Notes: generated from the letters alone by a model not told the origin. 64,000 nucleotides of DNA from Ptychodera flava (GCF_041260155.1 NC_091936.1:45175930-45239929); one strand, 5' to 3'; positions 56,301 through 63,948 are shown, counted from the stretch's first letter. Numbers and translations are program-made.

Positions 56301-59300
56301 ATTGCAAGAAAGACGGCCATTTAATGTCAGAGTGTTTCAAATTGAAAAGAAAACGTGAAGGTCAAAGTGGTCAAAGTGATCTAAGCCCACCGGCTTTATT
56401 TCTTCATCAACTCAATTAGAGTCTAATAATGTGTGCAACACATTTTCTGAGGTTAAACCCCTCTTATCCCCAATTAATGAGGTCAAGGTCAATTCTTCTC
56501 AAGATAGCATTATGGGTATTTTCGAACCATTTATTCATGATGGTTTTATATCACTTTCTAGTGATTTTTCTTCCGCTACCCCTGTCAAAATTTTAAGAGA
56601 TACCGGGGCTTCCCAGTCTCTTTTGTTGGCAGATACCCTGCCGTTTTCTGAAAAGTCATTTTCAGGTTCTAAAGTTCTTATTAAGGGGGTAGATTGCAAT
56701 GACTTATTCCTGTTCCTCTCCATAATGTCTATTTGTCTTCGGACTTTGTTTCTGGACCTGTGACTTTAGGTATTAGGCCTTTTTTGCCTTTTGAAGGGAT
56801 TCACCTTCTTCTTGGAAACGACCTTGCTGGGGACAAGGTCATTACTAATCCACTTGTGACTGATAATCCTAGTTTAGATCAGGATCCAGAGCCAATTGAA
56901 CAAGAGATACCCGATTTATTTCCTTCATGTGCTATTACTCGAGCCATGTCAAAGAAAACTTCTGAGAATCAAAATACTCTCAAAAATAATGTCACAGATG
57001 TTGACTTAAATGACACCTTTCTCAGTCAGGTGTTTGACACGGATCATTCCGTTATCCCTCGTGGATTTGAAACTTCCAGTAAAACTTCTGCTGACCAAAG
57101 TCAGACATTTTCTAGATCAAATCTCATTGCAGAACAACACAAAGACACAGATATTTTGTCTTTGTTTGACAGGGTAGATGATGAAGGTAAAACTTCAGAT
57201 AGCTCTGTTTCCTATTATACAAAATCTGGTATTCTCATGCGTAAATGGAGACCTCCAGAGTTTTGGTTGATGACGATTGGGCTATAAAACATCAAATTGT
57301 GGTTCCAAAGCCCTACCGTGCTGAAATATTGCGCCTGGCCCATGAAACCCCCTGGGCTGGTCACTTAGGAGTCAGGAAAACTTATCATAAAATTCTCAGT
57401 CACTTTTATTGGCCTAATCTCAGGCAGGATGTAGCACATTTCTGTAAAACTTGTCACACATGTCAAATGGTAGGAAAGCCAAATCAGACCATTCCAAAGG
57501 CCCCTTTACAGCCAATTCCTGCATTTCAAGAACCATTTAGTAGGATACTAATAGACTGTGTTGGGCCCCTACCAAAAACAAGATCAGGAAATGAGTACAT
57601 GCTGACAATAATGTGTACATCAACTCGGTTCCCAGAAGCCATACCACTGAGAAATATAAAGACAAAGACTATAGTGAAAGTTTTAGTCAAATTTTTCACT
57701 TTATTTGGCCTCCCTAAATGTGTCCAGTCCGATCAAGGCTCCAACTTTATGTCTGGAATTTTTCAACAAGTAATGGATCAGCTAGGCATTAAACAGTATA
57801 GGTCATCCGCCTATCATCCAGAAAGTCAGGGTGCTCTTGAGCGATTTCATCAAACTTTGAAAAACATGATTAGGACCTACTGTTTTGACACAGAGAAGCA
57901 GTGGGATGAAGGAATTCATTTTTTGCTCTTTGCTGTTAGAGAGTCAATTCAGGAGTCTCTTGGTTTTAGCCCATTTGAGCTTGTATTTGGACATACAGTC
58001 CGTGGCCCACTTAAGCTCGTTAAAGAGAAATTCCTATCAGACGATGATGATTGTCTGAATATTTTGCAATATGTGTCAGATTTTCGTACAAAACTCTCTA
58101 AAGCATGTGAATTAGCCAGAGAAAATCTTGAGTCATCTCAGCAGTCAATGAAAACCAAATATGATAAAAGCACCTCAAAACGGAAGTTTGAACCGGGTCA
58201 AAAGTTCTTGTTCTACTTCCGATTCCTGGCAAACCACTCCATGCTCGTTACTTTGGGCCATATCTAATTGATAAGAATTGAGTGATTTAAATTACATCAT
58301 AATAACACCTGACAGGCGAAAACAAAAACAGCTATGTCACATAAATATGCTTCAGCCATATTTGGATAGGGATAATCCTACTATAACTCAGCCTGTCAGT
58401 ACCGTCAGTTCTGGCCATTATGAAGATAGTGATACTGAAACTGACTTGAGTGAAAATACTCTAAACTCAAAGCTGGGCTCGGTCAAGCTTCAGAACTCAG
58501 AAATCCTGGAGAAGCTGGAGTCTACAAAGTTGGCACACCTCCAGCCAGAACAACAACAACAGCTGAAAGAACCAATCCATGAACATTTGTTCCAAGATAT
58601 TCCAACGAGACAAACATCATCTATTACAATGAAGATGTCTGCGACAGTAATCCAGTGGAACAACATTCCAGACAGACTGAATCCTGCGAAAGCGGAATAT
58701 CTCCAAGGGGAAGCCAAGAATTTGCCGAACAATGACTTTATCGAACTCAATAAAAATAACTGGACTTTGCCATGCATACTTTATGCCAAATTCAGTGCCA
58801 TTTCAAGTTTTCCAATATAAATTGCAAGAGCATAGTCATGGGATAGATCATCCTGTTTGCTATTTTCACTCAAATTTAACAAATCCCAGAGAAACTACTC
58901 TACAATTGAAAAGAGTGTTTATCTTTGATATTAGCTTTACAGCATTTTGAAGTTTATGTTACTTCTTCAAATCAGCCAATAGTGGTTTATATTGATCACA
59001 ACCCTCTTGTTTTTCTGCAGAAATTCAAAGGCAAAAATCAGAGATTGCTAAGATGGAGTTTAATGTTACAGGAGTTTAATCTTGACATTAGACATATCAA
59101 AGGCAGAGACAATTTAATTGCAGACTGTCTCTCTCGTATTTAGAGTTTATTGTTGTTCACTTTCAAGAAATTTTATTGTTGTTCACTTTCAAGAAACTTT
59201 ACTTTAGAGTAAAACAAAATTTGAGTACTTAAATCCTTTTCAAGATTACATTTGTAAAAGAAAGATTTTTTTTGAAAAATTTTCTTTTTTTGAAGAGGGG

Positions 59301-62300
59301 GTGTGTTATGTAGGTCATTCCCCCACACTCATCATGACCTGAGTTCAATTAGTCTAGAACATTCTCAAGGTCACTGCCCTTGATGACCTCACAACCTTGA
59401 ATTCAATTAGTCATGTTTGGAATGTTCTGGAAAGTGATTAGTTGTGTAAGGGAGATAATTTTAGAACAGTAATTAGCATGTCAATAAAAGTTCTAGATTG
59501 TTCTTATATGCCTTTATAAAAGGGACGTGCTCAGCTTCCAGTCAGACTTTTGGGATCGTGTCTCTTGTGTGTTACTAAACTCCAGCAGTAGTCATTCTCA
59601 AGACTTTTCAAGACCTTCCCTGCCAACGCTGGATTTATACTGTGGACTTTGTGCAACTTCAAGCCTGCAAGCCAAAGGACTGTTCATTCATCCAACTGAC
59701 TGTTACAACTCTGAGACTGGAGCTTTGCCGTCCCAGCTGAGATAAGTAGTCTGTACACTTTAAAGCTTGTATTCTATCCCTAACTTAGCAATTAGTTTTA
59801 TTTTCGTAATAAATTTTGTTTAAACGTTAACTGCTGAGTTCACCCTTTTGTTCGTATCCTCTGCACGTAACAACTACGTTTCCAGCATTCAAATAACCAG
59901 TAAAAATAAATACACGATACATACACCTTTCATTTACAGTCATACAATGCCCCTTACCTTTGGTATACACATGTGTTCCTGAGACATATGCCTCTCCATA
60001 GTCGGTGACCTCCCCCTCAAGAACTTGAACAGGTGAGTCATCTCCATAGTCAATCTCAAAAGTTACTGGTGAACCATACGCAAAGACATCAAAAATAATT
60101 TGCTCTGTGGAGTAATTTCCAGATTCTGTCAACTCAAGGGTGGCAAAGTACATGTTGCTCAACGGGTACACATCAAGCTGTGATATAAATTCTTGAACAG
60201 TGAAGCTGTGCGGATGATACAGGGTGATGGGTTCTGTATACAGTGGATTCTGAACACTGACTGACACATTGTATGCACCAGCAGCAGAGAATTGATGATA
60301 CGCAGTGCTTGTGTTACCTAACCTGTTGGGTCCAAAGAGAAAGACTTGTAAGACACTGACAACTTTATGAGACTGCAACAAAGAGTGAAGCTTGATTGAA
60401 GAAACATTCTTTGGCAACTTAAAGCCTATCCGGAATTCTTCTTTCAAAAGGCAACAATCATATGCACTTTGCTCCAAGGGGGCCGACTCGGGTTAAAAGC
60501 AACAAAAATGAATTGCACAAATTAACTTTAGAGAAGAGAGTCAGTTACAGGAAATATTTTTACATATTATACAATAATACATAAATTTACACTTTGCTGC
60601 TCTTTTGACTTGCTTAAAATCAAGGTTGTTTGTTGAAAGACTCCATAGTTTGTAAACTTAAACGAATCTATGTGCAGAATTGACAACTGTTACCCTTTAA
60701 TCATTATCATATCATCTCTGAACTTCAATGATCTGGATGTCACAGAAATTTAAAGATAAAATGTAAAACTGGATAGATGGGCACATTGAATATGTATGGA
60801 CAGCCTTTCAGTTACAATATACTTCAATGGCTTATTACTTTTATCATGACATTTTCATTGAATCAACAAATTCTACATCAAACAGAGGTTAGAGGTTGTC
60901 CTGATGTTCTGCTGAAGTTCACATCCAGCACTTCAGGACTAATTTAAACTCCCATGAATATCAATAGTCTAATTGACAAAGCAGAAATATTACCCGCCTG
61001 TGAATTAACACATAATCAGTGACATTGGTCCTTAGTCAGTGACCACTACCCATTTGACTTAGAGATTGATATATGGTGGGTGCCGCATGTGGGGCAGGAC
61101 GCGCTCACTATTTTCAAAACACCTGACACCACTTCTTGGTCTTTGCAAGAGGTCCATATATCGTTCTTTCAAGAATTTGACTTTGTTGTGTGTATATACC
61201 TCTGCTTTGCTATCTGTTCTGTGCTGTTATGTGCCTGTGTTTATAACAATTGACCATGTATTATGAATTTTGACCCAGTGTTATTGGATTATGGATGGGT
61301 ATGATCTGATTATTTTACTTAAGAAATACCGTAATACACTTACGTCTGTACATCTGTATGGCCAGCATCATCATTGAAGTTCCATGAAAACACAACATCT
61401 GTGCCAGAGGCAATTTCAGCAACCATCTCCAGGATTTCAAACCTTTCAAAGACACTTAGCTTGTCCGCTTCCAAGGTCAATCCGGTGATGGGTTCCTCTA
61501 CACTGGCAACCACAGACTTGGTACCCCCAGACACCTGGTTTGTAACACTGACATTGCAGAGAAACTGTCCAATATTGCTGTACAGTTTGGGAATAAGGTA
61601 TGAGTATCTGGGCACAGCTTGGCTGTAATCTGCAGTTTCAGTTAGATTATCAGTCTCAGTTGATAATGACACCACCTCTCCATCACCAAAATCCAAATCC
61701 ATGATGAAATGCTTGCCTCCCTGGACACTGACATTGTAAACTGTTTGGTCACCATGGAGTACACTGTCCAAAGAAACGTTGACATTCACGATTGGATCTT
61801 GGAGGACGGTAACCATCCAGGCAGACTTTTCACTAAGAGCATTGGACACAGTCACAGATACATTGTAAACTCCCGGAGTGCTGAAAGCATTAGTTCTCTG
61901 TATGTGTTAAATAAGAAAAAATATATCAGCCTTTTCATTTGATGTACTTAAAGGAAATAAACTCAAAACTACAGTGATGCCATCGCAATGCTTTTCAAGA
62001 CTGCTGATAAACGACATAATATTTCCAGAAACTTTCTGAGTATTTAAAGATTTACTGATGAGCAGTACATAGCAAAGACCTTTTATTTATTATTCATTTA
62101 TTTACTTATTTATTTATTTTATTTATTCATTCATTTCTTTAAACCAGCAGACAAGAGATCCATTTCTAGGCACCCTAAAAACAACTATACAGAAAGATAA
62201 AACTGAACACAGTACAAAGTAAAAACAAAAACAACAGCAAGGGTAAAATAAGTGACAAAATTCACAAAATAAGGGTAAGAAAATAAAAACACAGAAAAAG

Positions 62301-63948
62301 TTAAAAGCTGGTTTTACAACCTGTACTTCTAAATGAAACCATCTCCTCCTTGGAAAGTTGGATCATGAACACAGCTATGAAGGTCTATGAACGTCATATA
62401 CACAGGAAGGCCAACTTACCCTTTTGTATGTGGCTGTCCATGTGTTAGAAGATACTTGAACACGGTATGCATCTGTATCGACATAGAGTGGATCAATTGT
62501 CCAGTCATACATAACTGCTGTTCCATTGTTTGTAGTGGCAAGCCAGCTTAGTACTTTGAAAGGCCTGAAAATTCATGAGAATTTTGGCAAAATTGAAATT
62601 AATTTCAAAATAATAGGCTGCATTATCGATCTGTGTGTACTTTCTATGTGTGCTTTTACTAGTATAAGCACTGCAGTGAGTCATTTCTACATGGTAACAC
62701 AGAGCGGATGCTCTTTATTATACTGACCCTGTGTTTGTGGTCCAGTATGATCCTGCAAACACTAAACAGCAGTTCTTATCATTGATAGTGATTAGAAACC
62801 TGTAGAACTAAGCAACATGTCCCTTAGGGACTGTCTCAGATTGTCGCAGAAGTTCAAGAAACGAAATTAATTCGTTTTGATCAAAACCCCCTCCCCCCTC
62901 CCCCTAAACGAAACTTCAAAAGTGCGAAATGTTTATGTCTGCCTGAGGGTACAATGTCGCACTTTGCTATAGCTACTAAAGACGTATTCCCCATGCCACA
63001 TTACAATTAAAGTAATCGATCAGATTTGACTACTAACAGGGCATTTTACCGCATAAAAGTTTCATTTTATTTTACTTTCCCTTTTTGCATCTGTTCTTTG
63101 TCTCTGCGAACACGTAATTTGTACTTGGTAGGGGCGGTAAATAAGCGAGAAACTTTGACAAGGGGGACCAGGCATGTTCAATCATATTAAAACGACTATG
63201 ACCAGATGCATAACATGTGAGAATAAAGACATCAAGTGGTTAGAGCATACGCTTATAAATAGCGCATTTAAAAAAATGATACTTTTGTCTTTGTTGAATT
63301 TTATAAGTGAAAGGTTTAGGATACAATGTTAGTATTGGTAAATTGTGTTTGGGGCACAAACGAGATGGAAACGGTTACAAATTTGTTGGCACAAGTGTGC
63401 AGTTTTTCTTCAATTTAAAATAAAACACGAAAACTTGTGATCACAAAATAAAAGTGCGAAAGTGAAGTTCACTAATTGAATGGAGGTCAAACCCCCTCCC
63501 CCCCTAAACGAATGAATTTCGCTTTTTGAACTTCTGCGACAATCTGAGACGGTCCCTTAGGTATAGTCTCTGTGAGTTGAAATGGTGTGTTTCTTTTGTA
63601 TTCATCACTCTTAGTTTTACACCTGAAGCGAGCTAATGACCATGCTGCACACATGATGAAATCAAAACTGGTGGTATCTTGTCCATTTGGACTGATCACT
63701 TACCTATAAAATTTCACATTGGCGGGTCCAGTCAGCTCCAGGTCTGTGATCACTTCCTGCTTGCTTACCACTGTGTTGAGCTGTGTGGTGTCTGTGCCAT
63801 CCGTTACATTGAGGCTGACTTCATAGACACCTGTGGTTGAGTATTTGTAGGTCCATGAATACTCGGTGACAGCTGAGCTGCTAGCAATGCTGTCAGTGTT
63901 TCCATCCCCATATGCAATACTAATGTTGACTGTTTTAGCTTCTGACAT
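19972..63948 (-). CDS. Polycystin-1-family receptor/channel (PKD-REJ-GPS-PLAT-11TM), 3' 51 exons
   Basis: I joined 51 minus-strand exons, each with GT-AG borders and compatible phase. They total 10,026 nt = 3,341 aa plus stop with no internal stop; exons are listed in the region entries. The first exon (63704-63948) follows a good acceptor, so the gene continues beyond the window. Order: eight PKD folds (about 1-720), REJ (about 725-1650) with a low-complexity insert (about 994-1237), GAIN/GPS (cleavage HL1812^T1813), TM1, PLAT (about 1887-2013), TM2-5, TOP domain (about 2435-2606), six channel helices, tail (2885-3341). Known family role: large autoproteolysed membrane proteins acting with PKD2-type channels in cilia or sperm membranes. 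This order fits PKD1, PKD1L and sea-urchin REJ proteins; N-terminal LRR, WSC or lectin domains would lie outside. Which subfamily it belongs to is not resolved. Confidence 0.93.
22951..24237. mobile_element. 1.29-kb element with AGTCCCCAC ends and seven 150-bp tandem units
   Basis: The left end AGTCCCCAC (22951) and right end GTGGGGACT (24237) are inverted copies. Inside, seven units spaced about 150 bp apart (GGCC landmarks at 23101, 23256, 23405, 23555, 23705, 23855, 24005) each contain AAAATGGCCGC..GGC.GCCAT, ATTGGATCGTATCACAAAAC and CCTTGTACCAA.TTTGAAT. It ends in a GGACGCACGCAC microsatellite (24134-24192) and a GC hairpin. It lies in polycystin intron 47 and looks like a satellite-carrying DNA element. 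Confidence 0.8.
25154..25341. mobile_element. Short TIR element (about 188 bp) in intron 46
   Basis: The ends GTGTGAAACCTGTCC..., near 25160, and the complement of GACAGGTTTCACTGTAG at 25325-25341 are inverted repeats. The interior repeats AAGGACACCTCT-type words several times. It has no open frame and looks like a MITE. Confidence 0.7.
25364..29832 (-). CDS. Polycystin exons 39-46: TOP domain and channel module
   Basis: Exons: 29714-29832, 28970-29482, 28436-28549, 27918-28038, 27364-27465, 26626-26766, 26157-26291, 25364-25585 (residues 2396-2884). Exon 39 encodes a basic helix (RPPQEKELRKAKERMLKEKR). S1 is WVYYCVLFICVMWICYGKF, then the extracellular polycystin/TOP domain with NTFIRTPHPFTGIKSISDFW, NDRVVDEDRGAIMDGSLILLG and CKVPNQMSGLVDDC. 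WIDVNTRVVIVEFTLYNPPTNLF is a strong polycystin signature. S2-S6 follow. The pore segment between S5 and S6 (about 2835-2855) reads FAVQTMTATIRGAYDYSELK: the Gly of the PKD2 selectivity motif (L-G-D) is present but flanking residues differ. The protein probably contributes to a heteromeric channel rather than a classic PKD2 pore (inference). Confidence 0.92.
30624..35505 (-). CDS. Polycystin exons 31-38: TM2-TM5 and intracellular loop
   Basis: Exons: 35332-35505, 34905-35027, 34479-34551, 33717-33850, 32875-33083, 31921-32118, 31272-31356, 30624-30773 (residues 2014-2395). TM2 is LTSCLAILLTFMCLNAVWYR, preceded by FTRPAHSRFSKVQR, which is characteristic of PKD1 proteins. TM3 is VCVGILTALMALPINGPIVML. 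The loop encoded by exons 33-35 is hydrophilic and Gln/Ser-rich (RPQQQLPPQYDSASCSSGFGDLSSED). TM4 is YIAWFLIIQVTIWSAFFTVFF and TM5 runs across exons 37-38 (FSILQCVFVTQPIVILVMSLL). Exon 38 ends in an unusual but acceptable donor (AAG|gtcagg). Introns in this block contain TIR elements at 33903-34143 and 32376-32593. Confidence 0.9.
32376..32593. mobile_element. 218-bp MITE with perfect 15-bp TIRs
   Basis: AACCCTTTGAGTGCC (32376-32390) and its exact complement GGCACTCAAAGGGTT (32579-32593) bound an AT-rich core without coding potential. It lies in the intron between polycystin exons 35 and 36. Flanking TAA on both sides suggests a decayed TTAA target (inference). Confidence 0.8.
33903..34143. 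mobile_element. 241-bp TTAA-flanked TIR element
   Basis: Starts TTAAAGGTACACGGTCAC and ends with the complement of TTAAAGGGGTTCAGTCACCC. TTAA at both edges and AGG termini fit a piggyBac-type non-autonomous element. It lies in the intron between exons 33 and 34. Confidence 0.6.
36052..36889 (-). CDS. Polycystin exons 29-30: PLAT domain
   Basis: Exons 36728-36889 and 36052-36268 (about residues 1887-2013). YEILVETGFRSGAGTTAKVSLVLHG, with HSETREL, LFERNSRDRFII and YKIHVWHNNSGVSPSWFLSRM, is a textbook PLAT/LH2 beta-sandwich. In polycystins it lies in the first cytoplasmic loop after TM1 and binds phosphoinositides, calmodulin-type or trafficking partners (known for the family). W-Y-F-I-C-EKWFAVEEDDGKVER closes the domain. 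Confidence 0.95.
37232..39459 (-). CDS. Polycystin exons 25-28: GAIN domain, GPS cleavage site and TM1
   Basis: Exons: 39308-39459, 38584-38684, 37836-38118, 37232-37384 (residues 1657-1887). The GPS has the expected Cys/Trp framework: WWGECLYWSPMTDTWTTDGC, then CKCNHLTNFGGGFF. The HL^T tripeptide (H1811, L1812, T1813) is the canonical autoproteolysis motif of GAIN-domain receptors, so the protein should self-cleave into a soluble-capable N-terminal fragment and a membrane fragment. Exon 28 encodes TM1 (SSFVGVLFAIYFILLVY) followed by the basic RADVHDEKKRG that is typical of polycystin-1 proteins just before PLAT. I found no other exon in the introns here; introns 25 and 26 are AT-rich. Confidence 0.92.
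40001..49810 (-). CDS. Polycystin exons 10-24: REJ module and start of GAIN
   Basis: Exons: 49610-49810, 48914-49092, 48244-48480, 47648-47799, 47023-47148, 45885-46142, 45458-45544, 44912-45169, 44084-44359, 43517-43631, 42823-42970, 42313-42441, 41368-41598, 40293-40544, 40001-40111 (residues 738-1657). REJ hallmarks: CRPPELKI just before it (exon 9), VVLDGRSSYDPD, LSYNWTC, then CPQCAIDVN...CGDCSE. The REJ module links PKD repeats to the GAIN domain and is extracellular; in sea-urchin REJ proteins it belongs to the egg-jelly receptor of the sperm acrosome (known for the family). For exon 13 the acceptor at 47800 (tctcag before AGCTGG) is needed for an open frame. Exons 20-25 carry the helical and beta parts expected of GAIN (TSESILNTIAAVTSNLL). 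Confidence 0.87.
42498..42632. repeat. 28-bp tandem repeat, about 5 copies
   Basis: Unit GACAATGTCAGAATTTCTCA plus AGGCGTTT, starting at 42498, 42526, 42554, 42581 and 42609, with a 1-bp deletion in one unit. It is intronic, close to exon 21. A small open frame across it (42552-42773) is a repeat artefact. Confidence 0.9.
44478..44757 (+). repeat. Dispersed repeat family R, copy A
   Basis: Shares ordered blocks with the reverse complement of 53822-54180: GTAGAATGC, TACCACAT, CATAG.GTTAACACAGG.ATGGC.GCCATTTT, TTTGTTTCTCTA, AAATTTTGCAT. It lies in the intron between exons 17 and 18. No coding potential; class unknown. Confidence 0.65.
44912..47148 (-). CDS. Low-complexity acidic/Gly/Thr insert within REJ (exons 14-17)
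   Basis: Four consecutive exons (47023-47148, 45885-46142, 45458-45544, 44912-45169; 126, 258, 87 and 258 nt) are all multiples of three and all bounded by phase-1 introns. They encode about 243 residues, most of them low-complexity: ETTSAEATTFPQPT, then Asp/Gly/Ser-rich blocks such as YDYGEGELTEGGSTG, GEGEGNGRGTGSGTDTDG, NGNTDENGDTGDNGDVDG. The second half of exon 17 returns to folded-looking REJ sequence (IISLPDVHLVSKSTQEIQLL). This is a flexible, acidic, probably O-glycosylated spacer. Any one exon could be skipped without a frameshift; actual skipping is inference. Confidence 0.85.
45654..45795. repeat. GA-rich microsatellite
   Basis: Interrupted (GA)n, pure from about 45741 to 45793, intronic between polycystin exons 15 and 16. 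Open frames on both strands here are translations of the repeat. Confidence 0.95.
46393..46755. mobile_element. 363-bp TTAA-flanked TIR element
   Basis: The left end TTAAAGGGAGCAGGTCATCC and the complement of the right end, TTAACAGGAGAGGGCCATCC, are imperfect inverted repeats, each with TTAA outermost. This fits a piggyBac-like non-autonomous element in the intron between exons 14 and 15. Confidence 0.6.
50437..63948 (-). CDS. Polycystin exons 1-9: eight PKD (Ig-like) repeats
   Basis: Exons (5' to 3'): 63704-63948, 62420-62564, 61344-61897, 59958-60322, 53560-53787, 53034-53153, 52321-52492, 51201-51452, 50437-50566 (residues 1-737). PKD signatures are visible in each: YGDGNTDS...TTGVYEVSL; STPGVYNVSVTVSN; DLDFGDGEVV; FSWNFNDDAGHT...FSAAGAYNVSV; EIDYGDDSPV; FNWSMGDQTEY...LAPGNYKVTI; YEWDMGDGKG; FEWDFGDNQT...SSVGEYLVQL. 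These folds form the extracellular stalk, with many N-x-S/T sites. At exon 3 the naive acceptor (ttcag before CAC) breaks the frame; the acceptor at 61898 (acatacag) keeps it. Intron 4 holds the LTR retrotransposon, intron 2 a 730-bp element-free region flanking exon 2, and intron 1 a 730-bp TIR element. Confidence 0.9.
51070..51151. repeat. 41-bp direct duplication
   Basis: GACCTAACTTTAAGGAAAGA and the following 21 bp occur twice in tandem, essentially identical. Intronic, just downstream (plus-strand left) of exon 8's donor side. Confidence 0.9.
53211..53358. repeat. Compound ATC / CAG trinucleotide microsatellite
   Basis: Runs of (ATC)n with imperfect 60-bp-scale repeats (ACTACCGTAACTATCATCAC) end in nine to ten CAG units (53323-53352). 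On the host-gene strand it reads (CTG)n(GAT)n and lies about 60 bp upstream of the acceptor of exon 6. Poly-Asp/Ala/Ser/Met open frames here are artefacts. Confidence 0.95.
53822..54180 (-). repeat. Dispersed repeat family R, copy B
   Basis: Inverted relative to copy A at 44478-44757 and longer on one side. It lies between exon 5 and the LTR retrotransposon in intron 4. Confidence 0.65.
54421..54991 (+). repeat. 5' LTR
   Basis: 571 bp, TG...CA ends. Contains a TATAAAA at 54634-54640, with a likely start site about 25 bp downstream, and AATAAA at 54927-54932, giving a U3-R-U5 layout. It differs from the 3' LTR at about five positions, two of them 1-bp indels. Confidence 0.95.
54995..55011 (+). 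promoter_or_regulatory. Primer-binding site, tRNA-Pro type
   Basis: TGGGGGCTCGTCCGGGA, three bases after the LTR, matches 17 of 18 bases of the tRNA-Pro-complementary site known from murine leukaemia virus and other elements. Confidence 0.85.
55093..56419 (+). pseudogene. Gag of the Gmr1-like element, frameshifted
   Basis: ATG at 55093 opens a short frame that stops near 55184. Gag continues in other frames: 55211-55426 (charged coiled coil rich in EERQKEKE), 55464-55868 (capsid part, with PFQEKDVDKYFLHFEKIA and a SCAN-like YDSVKELILKGYELVPEAYR), and 55865-56419 (rest of the SCAN-like helices, Ser/Asn-rich linker, CCHC knuckle CNYCKKDGHLMSEC). One break, near 55420, coincides with a tandem duplication of AAAGAATTACAAATGAA. 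The protein coats RNA and builds particles in intact relatives; this copy cannot make it without frame correction. Confidence 0.85.
56431..57287 (+). pseudogene. Retroelement protease and linker, frameshifted
   Basis: Frame 56431-56763 contains the aspartic protease motif ILRDTGASQSLLL (near 56590-56630). The frame shifts near 56730 into 56733-57287, which has the second protease region (GIHLLLGNDLAGDKV) and an acidic linker (CAITRAMSKK). Separate frames from Gag and integrase indicate several indels. Confidence 0.8.
57245..58267 (+). pseudogene. Retroelement integrase (HHCC + DD35E), truncated by frameshift
   Basis: The frame carries the zinc-binding HHCC module (HETPWAGHLGVRKTYH ... CKTCHTC) and the catalytic core with D in LIDCVGPLP, D in VQSDQGSNF and E in SQGALERF, the last two 35 residues apart (DD35E). 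The catalytic triad is intact. The GPY/F-like C-terminal part starts (FEPGQKFLF) but is shifted out of frame near 58215 and resumes in 58278-58820. Integrase here lies upstream of RT/RNase H. It inserts the cDNA into host DNA in intact relatives. Confidence 0.9.
58278..59143 (+). pseudogene. RT remnant and RNase H of the Gmr1-like element
   Basis: 58278-58820 begins with the end of integrase (QLCHINMLQPYL), then the linker and the very N-terminus of RT (NDFIELNKNNWTLPCIL). The next sequence jumps to a fragment like the later RT segment and then to RNase H (HPVCYFHSNLTNPRE; 58925-59143 IDHNPLVFL, RLLRWSLMLQEF, IKGRDNLIADCLSR). The fingers/palm core including the YxDD catalytic motif is absent, so a deletion of several hundred bases is inferred. 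No reverse transcription is possible from this copy. Confidence 0.85.
59144..59303 (+). other. 3' untranslated end and polypurine tract
   Basis: A 28-bp tandem duplication (TTTATTGTTGTTCACTTTCA plus AGAAA) at about 59146-59200. The polypurine tract GAAGAGGGGGTG at 59292-59303 directly abuts the 3' LTR, as needed for plus-strand priming. Confidence 0.85.
59304..59872 (+). repeat. 3' LTR
   Basis: 569 bp, about 99% identical to the 5' LTR by eye. Differences: one C fewer in the leading C run, one T fewer near 59435, and three substitutions near the 3' end. Confidence 0.95.
62824..63559. mobile_element. 730-bp TIR element with TTA target duplication
   Basis: TIRs of about 50 bp: the left begins GGGACTGTCTCAGATTGTCG (62827), and the right is the complement ending at 63556 (GGGACCGTCTCAGATTGTCG read inward). 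Both continue with CAGAAGTTCAA.AA.CGAAATT.ATTCGTTT and a C/G-rich run. TTA flanks each end (62824-62826, 63557-63559). The 3-bp TTA duplication fits PIF/Harbinger-like MITEs. It has no transposase and lies in polycystin intron 1. Confidence 0.88.

Larger units (their letters stand above)
54417..59876 (+). mobile_element. Gmr1-like Ty3/gypsy LTR retrotransposon, defective, 5.45 kb
   Basis: The element is 54421-59872, with TSD ACTA at 54417-54420 and 59873-59876. LTRs are 571 and 569 bp, beginning TGTTATG and ending GTAACA. Internal order: PBS, Gag (coiled coil, SCAN-like capsid segment, CCHC knuckle), aspartic protease, integrase, RT remnant, RNase H, polypurine tract. Integrase before RT/RNase H is the Gmr1 arrangement (known: a deuterostome Ty3/gypsy clade with Ty1/copia-like pol order, and the proposed source of the vertebrate SCAN domain). 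Coding is broken by at least six frameshifts and loss of most of RT. It sits in polycystin intron 4, antisense to the host; without it the intron is about 0.7 kb. Confidence 0.93.

Noticed and set aside
61871..61890. Acceptor ttcag/CAC for polycystin exon 3
   Set aside because: With the incoming phase it gives an early stop; the acceptor at 61898 keeps a PKD-like frame (AFSTPGVYNV).
63940..63948. ATG at 63948 as the polycystin start codon
   Set aside because: It directly follows a good pyrimidine-rich acceptor (ctctgtag) and opens in the middle of a PKD fold without a signal peptide, so it is an internal exon start.
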